This document shows positions 1 through 7,229 of a DNA stretch of 9,140 nt, piece by piece. The notes beneath the pieces are model-generated. The model made no database searches. It was not told the origin of the DNA and saw only the letters and a list, made by a program, of their open reading frames with translations. A program made the position numbers and the translations under genes. Positions within the stretch are counted from its first letter, which is position 1; every line of letters starts with the position of its first letter. The stretch comes from an uncultured bacterium (GTDB taxonomy: Bacteria > Actinomycetota > Coriobacteriia > Coriobacteriales > Coriobacteriaceae), in assembly GCA_905214895.1 (NCBI GenBank), contig CAJMNP010000028.1, positions 1-9,140 on the forward strand, read 5' to 3'.

Positions 1-110
1 CCAGCATCCCCAGAAATCCGCCCCGTATCAGCAGCCAGCCCAACAGCCTCATCAAACGAAAGCAACTCAAACGAGAACGGCACAGAATACGACCCCGAAC
101 GCTTAGCCAT
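1..110 (-). CDS. N-terminal fragment of an unidentified protein, cut by window edge
   Basis: An open frame begins at ATG (108-110) and runs 36 complete codons to the left edge without a stop. The product begins MAKRSGSYSVPFSFELLSF and continues DEAVGLAADTGRISGDAG. A purine-rich GGGGGA lies about 9 bases before the ATG and can serve as ribosome binding site. There is no signal peptide or membrane segment in the visible part, and I do not recognise the family. It lies downstream of valS on the same strand, beyond a terminator-like hairpin, so it is probably transcribed separately. Its codons (TCG, GGG, CGG, TCT, GTT) look less biased than those of valS, but 36 codons are too few to argue for foreign origin. 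The coding call rests only on the open frame, start and RBS. Confidence 0.5.
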   Translation of the reverse strand, partial: MAKRSGSYSVPFSFELLSFDEAVGLAADTGRISGDA

Positions 111-131
111 AACCCAAAGTCCCCCATAACA

Positions 132-165
132 GAAAAAGAGGCCCATCAAAAAGAATGAGCCCCTC
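132..165 (-). terminator. Likely rho-independent terminator downstream of valS
   Basis: Read on the minus strand, GAGGGGCTCATT and GATGGGCCTC form an imperfect stem (GAGG/CCTC, a GG bulge, then CTCATT/GATGGG with two G-U pairs) around a T-rich loop. A run of five T follows immediately. It lies 226 bases past the valS stop and 22 bases before the next start codon, so it could end valS transcription. No comparable T-run follows it on the plus strand. Confidence 0.5.
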
Positions 166-270
166 GCGTTGACAATATCAGCCTTTACCCGATTGCAGCG
201 GAATCAAGGCCACAAGCCGGTGGCCCTAACTAACCAGTTGCAAACAGCCACGTAAACGGACTAGGAGCGG

Positions 271-371
271 CCCGATGCTTTGCTCGCCGCAAGTTCCGCA
301 CGCAAAGGACAGCACTTAATGTGCTGTCCGTCTTGCGCAGGACTGTCCGCAGCGGAGAGCAAAGCATCGGG
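271..371 (+). repeat. Structured palindromic repeat, copy A
   Basis: The outer arms CCCGATGCTTTGCTC (271-285) and GAGCAAAGCATCGGG (357-371) are perfect inverted repeats, and CCGC/GCGG (287-290/352-355) extends them past one mismatch. Inside, GGACAGCAC (307-315) and GTGCTGTCC (321-329) form a 9-bp hairpin with loop TTAAT, and CGCAA/TTGCG (301-305/333-337) forms a further short stem. The blocks TTCCGCACG (294-302), AGCACTTAATGTGCT (311-325) and CAGGAC (338-343) recur at the same spacing in the element beside the valS start (3107-3219), on the opposite strand. No open reading frame or transposase is associated with it. It ends 19 bases from the valS stop codon, so a valS transcript would carry its complement in the 3' UTR. 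Structured RNA, mobile palindrome and protein-binding site are all possible; I cannot assign a named family. Confidence 0.75.
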
Positions 372-390
372 ACGCGCCCCCGAGTAAACC

Positions 391-3087
<2,697 letters not shown>

Positions 3088-3106
3088 ATATCTCTCCCGT
3101 CCCGCC

Positions 3107-3219
3107 GGCGTGTCCGCCTGCGTGGTTTTCGCTCGGTCAGGTCCTGGCTCGCACGAAGAGCACATTAAGTGCTCTTCGGCTCGTGCGGAATCTACGAAAA
3201 CCAAGCAGGCGGACACGCC
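3107..3219 (-). repeat. Structured palindromic repeat, copy B, in the valS leader
   Basis: The outer arms at 3107-3131 and 3195-3219 are inverted repeats matching at 24 of 25 positions (GGCGTGTCCGCCTGC, one mismatch, TGGTTTTCG). The centre is a 10-bp hairpin, CGAAGAGCAC (3154-3163) with GTGCTCTTCG (3169-3178), around a 5-base loop. Read on the minus strand it carries TTCCGCACG (3190-3182), AGCACTTAATGTGCT (3173-3159) and CAGGAC (3146-3141), the blocks and spacings of the copy at 271-371. It ends 20 bases before the valS ATG, just ahead of the ribosome binding site. Any valS transcript starting upstream would carry it as a large 5' UTR structure. T-box hallmarks such as AGGGTGG are absent, so I do not call it a tRNA-sensing leader. 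Confidence 0.75.
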
Positions 3220-3267
3220 TTAGGTATCAATTACTTCAGTCTGAAGGTACTAGCTAAACAATCTCAC

Positions 3268-3276
3268 AGAATAGCA
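3268..3276 (-). promoter_or_regulatory. Possible extended -10 promoter of valS
   Basis: On the minus strand the sequence TGCTATTCT matches the extended -10 pattern TGnTATAAT in its TG and four of six hexamer bases. No convincing -35 box lies at the right distance. It lies in the only AT-rich stretch upstream of valS and would give a leader of about 170 bases containing the whole palindromic repeat at 3107-3219. The tRNA-Leu gene has a similar TGCTATCAT. This is an inference from a short motif. Confidence 0.3.
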
Positions 3277-3290
3277 CAGGCATACCTACC

Positions 3291-3375
3291 AAAAAGGGAC
3301 AGGTTTATTTTGGCAGGTTTTATCAGGGAAAATGACGTTTGCCCATATAAAACCGACCAAAATAAACCTGTCCCT
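3291..3375. repeat. REP/MITE-like palindrome, probably also the clpX terminator
   Basis: AGGGACAGGTTTATTTTGG (3295-3313) is perfectly complementary to CCAAAATAAACCTGTCCCT (3357-3375). After a 2-base mismatch the arms resume with GGTTTTAT (3316-3323) and ATAAAACC (3347-3354). Inside, GGG-A-AAA and TTT-G-CCC close a small hairpin around TGACG. The whole element is an 81-bp, AT-rich near-perfect palindrome. The GGGACAG...TTATTTT end pattern resembles intergenic palindromes associated with REP/IS200-type transposases; that is from memory and not checked. There is no transposase in the window, so it would be non-autonomous. Read on the minus strand, the stem is followed directly by five T (3291-3295), so it could act as a rho-independent terminator between clpX and valS. 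Confidence 0.75.
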
Positions 3376-3381
3376 AAATGG

Positions 3382-3411
3382 CAGGTCCCGCGGTAGTTGC
3401 CGCGGGACCTG
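3382..3411 (-). terminator. GC-rich hairpin just after clpX
   Basis: CAGGTCCCGCGG (3382-3393) and CCGCGGGACCTG (3400-3411) form a perfect 12-bp stem with a 6-base loop, 12 bases past the clpX stop codon. On the minus strand it is followed by CCATTTAGGG, a poor T-tract. It may be a weak terminator or a 3'-end-stabilising hairpin. The palindrome just downstream with its T5 tract may complete termination. Confidence 0.55.
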
Positions 3412-3423
3412 GATGGGCGCTAT

Positions 3424-4830
3424 TTACCCGTAGATGCGCTGGGGCTGCTCTTCACCCTTAACCGCCGCTTCGGTTACGACGACCTTGGCAACGCCCTCCT
3501 CGCTGGGGAGGTCGAACATCGTCTGCTGCAGCACATCCTCGCAGATGGCGCGCAGGCCGCGGGCGCCGGTCTTGCGGGCGAGCGCCATGCGGGCGATCTC
3601 GTGCAGGGCCGCGTCCTCAAACTCAAGATCGACATCCTCGAGCTGGAACATCTTGCGGTACTGGCGCACCACGGCGTTCTTGGGCTCGGTCAGGATCGAC
3701 ACCAGGTCGTCCTCATCGAGCGCCTGCGTCTGGGTGACGACGGGCGTACGTCCCACAAACTCGGGGATCATGCCAAAGGCGTTGAGGTCCTGCGGGAGCA
3801 CCTGACGCAGCAGGTCGTTCTCGTCGACCGAAGTGGGGCCGGCAATCTCGGAGTTAAAGCCCACGCCCTTGTTGCCCACGCGGTCGGCGATAATCTTGTC
3901 CAGACCCACAAAGGCACCGCCGCAGATGAACAGGATGTTGGTCGTGTCGATCTGCAGCAGCTCCTGCTGGGGATGCTTGCGGCCGCCGGTGGGCGGAACA
4001 CTTGCCACCGTGCCCTCAAGAATCTTAAGCAGCGCCTGTTGAACGCCCTCGCCCGAGACATCGCGGGTGATGGAGAGGTTCTCGGCCTTGCGGGCGATCT
4101 TGTCAATCTCGTCCACGTAGATAATGCCCACCTGAGCGCGCTCAATATCGCCGTCGGCGGCATTAATGAGCTTGAGCAGGATGTTCTCCACGTCCTCGCC
4201 CACGTAACCGGCCTCGGTGAGCGCGGTGGCGTCGGCGATGGCAAACGGCACCTCGAGGATGCGCGCGAGCGTCTGGGCGAGCAGGGTCTTACCGGTACCG
4301 GTGGGACCGAGCAGCAAGATGTTGGACTTGGCGAGCTCCACCTCGTCCATATCGTCGTCGAGCTGCGAGTCCAAGCCGTCGTCAAAGGCCGAAAGCGCAG
4401 CACCGCCCTCGATCACGCGACGGTAGTGGTTGTACACGGCCACCGACATGGCGCGCTTGGCGTCCTCCTGACCCATAACATAGGCCGAAAGCTCGTCATA
4501 GATCTCGTGCGGCGTCGGCACGTGCGTGATGACCTGACGGTCATCCTCGAGCTCAAAACCCTCCGTCTCGGGGTCAACGGCGGGCTGGGACGCAGCCTGG
4601 CCGTGGTCGTTGAGGAAGCCAGGCAGTTTGCCGTTGCGGGCAGCGTCCATAAAGTCCGAAGCCAGCGACTCCTCAAGGATCTCAGAGCAGGCGGCGACGC
4701 ACTCGTCGCAGATAAAGATGTTGGTCGGACCTTTTACAAGACGACGGACCTGGCCCTGCTCTTTTCCGCAGAAGGAACAGCGGATGGGGTTGCCGTTCTC
4801 GTCAAAGTTATCCTGCATGTTACCTGCCAT
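3424..4830 (-). CDS. clpX: ATP-dependent Clp protease, ATPase subunit ClpX
   Basis: AAA+ unfoldase that recognises tagged proteins and feeds them into ClpP in the cytoplasm. The 468-residue product opens with the zinc-binding domain (CxxC at 18/21 and 41/44). It then has Walker A GPTGTGKT (175-182), pore loop GYVG (208-211), Walker B IIYVDEID (236-243), the RKH loop GGRKHP (282-287), and GAR of sensor 2 (422-424). The ClpP-docking tripeptide, IGF in many species, reads VGF here (323-325). An acidic stretch around 150-165 separates the zinc-domain linker from the ATPase. I start it at ATG 4830 (MAGNMQDNF): AAGGA sits about 9 bases upstream and the clpP stop is one base away, implying translational coupling. 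ATG 4818 (MQDNF) is an alternative. A longer frame to 4851 would overlap clpP and lacks family similarity. Confidence 0.98.
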   Translation of the reverse strand: MAGNMQDNFDENGNPIRCSFCGKEQGQVRRLVKGPTNIFICDECVAACSEILEESLASDFMDAARNGKLPGFLNDHGQAASQPAVDPETEGFELEDDRQVITHVPTPHEIYDELSAYVMGQEDAKRAMSVAVYNHYRRVIEGGAALSAFDDGLDSQLDDDMDEVELAKSNILLLGPTGTGKTLLAQTLARILEVPFAIADATALTEAGYVGEDVENILLKLINAADGDIERAQVGIIYVDEIDKIARKAENLSITRDVSGEGVQQALLKILEGTVASVPPTGGRKHPQQELLQIDTTNILFICGGAFVGLDKIIADRVGNKGVGFNSEIAGPTSVDENDLLRQVLPQDLNAFGMIPEFVGRTPVVTQTQALDEDDLVSILTEPKNAVVRQYRKMFQLEDVDLEFEDAALHEIARMALARKTGARGLRAICEDVLQQTMFDLPSEEGVAKVVVTEAAVKGEEQPQRIYG

Positions 4831-4831
4831 C

Positions 4832-5464
4832 CTAGGCGTCCTTCGCGGCAAGATCGCGCGAGGTGACGATACGGTCGATCAGGCCGTAGTCGAGGGCCTC
4901 GGCAGCGGTCAGGTAGTTGTCGCGCTCGGTATCGGCCTGGACCTTCTCGATGGGCTGGCCCGAGGCGTCGGACAGGATCTGGTTGAGCTCGCGGCGGGTC
5001 TTCTTGATCTCCTCGGCCACAATCTCGATCTCGGTCTGCTGGCCCTGGGCACCGCCGCTGGGCTGGTGAATCATGACCTTGGAATGCGGCAGGCAGAAGC
5101 GCTTGCCCTTGGCGCCGGCCGAAAGCAGCACGGCGGCCATGGACGCGGCCATGCCCACGCAAATGGTGGAGACCTGCGGCTTGATAAAGTTCATGGTGTC
5201 CAGAATCGCCAGGCCGGAGTAGACCTCGCCACCGGGCGAATTGATGTAGAGCGAGATATCCTTCTCGGCATCCTGGCTCTCAAGATGCAGCAGCTGGGCA
5301 ACGACCAGGTTGGCGCTGACGGAGTTGATCTCCTCGCCCAAGAAGATGATGCGGTCGTTGAGCAGGCGCGAATAGATATCGTAGCTGCGCTCGCCGCGCG
5401 GCGTCTGCTCGATAACGTATGGCACGAGGGCGGAATCGAACTTGGCGATCATACGCATCTCCAT
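4832..5464 (-). CDS. clpP: ATP-dependent Clp protease, proteolytic subunit ClpP
   Basis: Serine peptidase that assembles into double heptameric rings and degrades substrates unfolded by ClpX. Taking ATG 5464 as start gives 210 residues, the usual ClpP length. The catalytic triad is visible: Ser108 in GMAASMA, His133 in MIHQPSGG, and Asp182 in DTERDNY. The N-terminal [10 protein letters not shown] and [12 protein letters not shown] blocks and the [11 protein letters not shown] block are typical. Three ATGs lie close together (5464, 5458, 5452). GGAG lies 6 bases before the last and GAGAG 8 bases before the middle one, so the true start may be up to four codons shorter. A TTG at 5482 keeps the frame open but has no support. 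clpX follows after a single base; tig precedes after about 150 bases containing a hairpin. Confidence 0.97.
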   Translation of the reverse strand: MEMRMIAKFDSALVPYVIEQTPRGERSYDIYSRLLNDRIIFLGEEINSVSANLVVAQLLHLESQDAEKDISLYINSPGGEVYSGLAILDTMNFIKPQVSTICVGMAASMAAVLLSAGAKGKRFCLPHSKVMIHQPSGGAQGQQTEIEIVAEEIKKTRRELNQILSDASGQPIEKVQADTERDNYLTAAEALDYGLIDRIVTSRDLAAKDA

Positions 5465-5498
5465 TTCTCTCTTGCGGACCAAATTGGTTCTAGATAAA

Positions 5499-5539
5499 CG
5501 TACGGTGCCCGCATGCTATGCATTGGCTGGCACCGTACG
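5499..5539 (-). terminator. Nested hairpin between tig and clpP
   Basis: CGTACGGTGCC (5499-5509) and GGCACCGTACG (5529-5539) are a perfect 11-bp inverted repeat. Within its loop GCAT/ATGC (5511-5514/5518-5521) can form a second small stem. On the minus strand the stem is followed by TTTATCTAG, a weak T-tract. It may end or attenuate tig transcription ahead of clpP, or be an RNA processing site. The rest of the tig-clpP gap holds only short inverted repeats (ACCGG/CCGGT at 5545-5558) and no promoter I trust. Confidence 0.5.
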
Positions 5540-5615
5540 AAGCAACCGGATAACCGGTGGATAACTTTACCCCATCACGGGCGCACCCATGCGCTCGCGG
5601 GCAAGGTGGCGAGAA

Positions 5616-6914
5616 TTACTCGGCGTCCTTGGCGGTCTCGTCAACCTCGGTCACCTTGGCGTTCTCGACCAGGTGATCGACGGCCTTGGAGCGACGGATG
5701 GACTCACGGACGGCAGGCATGCGGCCATCGGCGATGAACTCGGCCTTGGAAGCCTCGACGTCCTTGACGCCGGCCTTCTCGAACTCGGCGTTGATGTCGT
5801 CCTCGGTGACCTCGATCTTGAGCTCACGGGCGAGGGCGTCGAGAGCCAGGGACTCACGGGCAACGTCGTTAGCCTGCTTGTGCAGGTCGCCGATGAACTG
5901 CTCCATGGTCAGGCCGGAAGCGGGCAGCCAGGTGTCGAGCGTCATGCCGCGGGCGGCGAGGTTGGACAGGAAGTTCTGGCCAAGCTCCTCAAAGACGGAC
6001 TGCTCGTAGTCGGCGTCCATCTCGTCAAGCTGCAGACGCTCGGCGAGAGCGGAGACGCAACGGTTCTCCTTCTCGGCCGGCAGGCGGGAAGCCTTGTCCT
6101 GCTCGATCTCGATCTTGATGGCATCGCGCATGGCCTCGATGCTGTCGAAGCCAAAGTCGGACTTGACGAGCTCATCGGTGAGCTCGGGGGTGTTGCGGAC
6201 CTTGATGCCCTTGACGGTGACCTCGACGGTGTGGGTCTCGGCCTCCTCGCCCTCCTCGACCTCGTCGGTCCAGGTGACGGTCTTGACGTCGTCGACGTTA
6301 GCGCCGATCAGGGCCTCGTTGAACTCGGCGGGGTTGCTGTCGCTACCGGCGATGAGCATGCGGCCCTCAGCAGCGAAGTTGTCGGCGTTCTCGACGGCCT
6401 TGAGGTCGACGGTGACGTAGTCCTCGGCCTCGACGGCGCGACCCTCAACGTCCTCGAAGGTGGCACGGTAGTTGAGGAGCATCTCGACCTGGTTGTTGAT
6501 CTCGGACTCGGTGACCTCCGCAGGGGGCATCTCGATCTCGACAGCGTCGAAGGAGGAGAGCTCAGCGGCGGGACGCAGGGAGAACTCGACGGTGTAGGTG
6601 TAGTCCTCGTGATCCTTAGCGAGGTCGAGGTCCTTGTAGTCACCGTTCTTGGTGGGGACGATGTCCAGCTCGTTGAGGACGGCGGGCTCGTTGGCGGCGA
6701 TCAGGTCGTTGGTGGCCTGAGCGAGGGTAGCCTCGGCGCCAAGAGCAGAGTCGATAACCGGACGGGGAGCCTTACCGGCGCGGAAGCCCGGGAAGCGGTA
6801 CTTCTTGGCGGTGTCCTTGTAAGCCTTCTTGATCGCGGCGTCGACGTCGGCGGCCGGGATGGTGACCGTAGCGGTGAGCTTGGCGTCCTTGACGTCAGAA
6901 GCGGTGATGTTCAA
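5616..6914 (-). CDS. tig: Trigger factor, ribosome-associated chaperone
   Basis: Binds the ribosomal exit tunnel and shields nascent chains. The 432-residue product has the ribosome-binding N-domain with the signature GFRAGKAP (43-50). It has an FKBP-like domain (about 162-240, VEAEDYVTVDLKAVENAD to KGIKVRNTPELTDE) and the helical C-terminal chaperone domain ending in an acidic tail. The start is unusual: the in-frame ATG at 6929 is followed directly by AGGAGG, a perfect Shine-Dalgarno sequence. That sequence lies 6 bases before TTG 6914 and 3 bases before GTG 6917. The protein from TTG (MNITASDVKDAKLTATVTIP) begins where family members begin, so I prefer TTG. The frame is open up to 6971 but without support. 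It heads the tig-clpP-clpX cluster found across bacteria. The FKBP part looks degenerate, so isomerase activity is uncertain. Confidence 0.96.
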   Translation of the reverse strand: MNITASDVKDAKLTATVTIPAADVDAAIKKAYKDTAKKYRFPGFRAGKAPRPVIDSALGAEATLAQATNDLIAANEPAVLNELDIVPTKNGDYKDLDLAKDHEDYTYTVEFSLRPAAELSSFDAVEIEMPPAEVTESEINNQVEMLLNYRATFEDVEGRAVEAEDYVTVDLKAVENADNFAAEGRMLIAGSDSNPAEFNEALIGANVDDVKTVTWTDEVEEGEEAETHTVEVTVKGIKVRNTPELTDELVKSDFGFDSIEAMRDAIKIEIEQDKASRLPAEKENRCVSALAERLQLDEMDADYEQSVFEELGQNFLSNLAARGMTLDTWLPASGLTMEQFIGDLHKQANDVARESLALDALARELKIEVTEDDINAEFEKAGVKDVEASKAEFIADGRMPAVRESIRRSKAVDHLVENAKVTEVDETAKDAE

Positions 6915-6939
6915 CACGTTCCTCCTCATACTGCCCAGC

Positions 6940-6968
6940 TTATCTGAGGTGCTGGTACCTTTATGCAA
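6940..6968 (-). promoter_or_regulatory. Weak candidate promoter for tig
   Basis: On the minus strand TTGCAT (6968-6963) and AGATAA (6945-6940) are separated by 17 bases, about 25 bases ahead of the tig start. Both hexamers match consensus only in part, so this is a guess. tig could instead be read from the tRNA-Leu promoter. Confidence 0.22.
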
Positions 6969-6977
6969 CAAAGAGTC

Positions 6978-6997
6978 GCGACGGCCAGGGCCGACGC
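6978..6997 (-). terminator. Hairpin after tRNA-Leu, possible weak terminator
   Basis: On the minus strand GCG-T-CGGCC and GGCCG-T-CGC pair with a single T-T mismatch around a tight CT loop, 8 bases beyond the encoded CCA of the tRNA. CTCTTTGTT follows, a modest T-rich stretch. It could end the tRNA transcript or simply separate it from tig. Confidence 0.4.
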
Positions 6998-7005
6998 AGA
7001 TGCGT

Positions 7006-7089
7006 TGGTGCGGGCGAAAGGACTCGAACCTTCACGGGAATCCCACCAGAACCTAAATCTGGCGCGTCTACCAATTCCGCCACGCCCGC
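7006..7089 (-). tRNA. tRNA-Leu, anticodon UAG
   Basis: The minus strand folds as a class II tRNA. Acceptor arms GCGGGCG (7089-7083) and CGCCCGC (7016-7010) pair, followed by discriminator A and an encoded CCA. The D arm contains the GG of AATTGGTAGA. The anticodon stem CCAGA/TCTGG encloses loop TTTAGGT, giving anticodon TAG, which reads CUN leucine codons. A long variable arm (GGGATTCCC) and the T arm AAGG-TTCGAGT-CCTT follow. The variable arm and anticodon agree on leucine. It is intact and sits alone between xdh and tig. Confidence 0.97.
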
Positions 7090-7108
7090 ATGAGCGCACA
7101 GACTAGGA

Positions 7109-7117
7109 ATGATAGCA
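7109..7117 (-). promoter_or_regulatory. Extended -10 promoter of tRNA-Leu
   Basis: On the minus strand TGCTATCAT matches the extended -10 form (TG, one base, then TATCAT, five of six to TATAAT). Transcription would begin near 7102, about a dozen bases before the mature tRNA 5' end. No good -35 box is present at 16-18 bases, as is common for extended -10 promoters. Confidence 0.5.
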
Positions 7118-7175
7118 GATACGAGCGACAAGCGCACGCACACGTTTTACAGGCTCACGACCTCACCACGAGTGC

Positions 7176-7205
7176 AAAAGGCGGGTCGAGTTACCCCGTC
7201 CCGCC
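7176..7205 (-). terminator. Rho-independent terminator after the xanthine dehydrogenase gene
   Basis: On the minus strand GGCGGG (7205-7200) and CCCGCC (7185-7180) pair around a 14-base loop, followed at once by TTTT (7179-7176). It lies 24 bases past the stop codon at 7230 and separates the molybdoenzyme gene from the tRNA-Leu promoter. Confidence 0.7.
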
Positions 7206-7229
7206 AATTACGACTTGTTCGCCGACCCG

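Noticed and set aside
169..197. Perfect TTGACA -35 box on the plus strand pointing at repeat A
   Set aside because: No acceptable -10 hexamer lies 16-18 bases downstream and no gene follows on that strand.
3088..3216. N-terminal extension of valS by 43 residues
   Set aside because: The extension is translated palindrome sequence without homology, while GGGAG sits at correct distance from ATG 3087.
3088..3290. T-box riboswitch in the valS leader
   Set aside because: A synthetase leader invites the idea, but no AGGGTGGNACCGCG-like antiterminator sequence, specifier loop or terminator switch is visible.
5556..5564. DnaA-box-like TTATCCACC on the minus strand in the tig-clpP gap
   Set aside because: It is a single near-match with one mismatch, no cluster and no origin genes nearby; expected by chance.
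5589..6947. 452-codon plus-strand frame opposite tig, and a similar 489-codon frame opposite clpX (3397-4866)
   Set aside because: Both are antisense to strongly conserved proteins, are dominated by Leu/Val/Gly/Asp repeats from the reverse codon pattern, and have no supported start or family.
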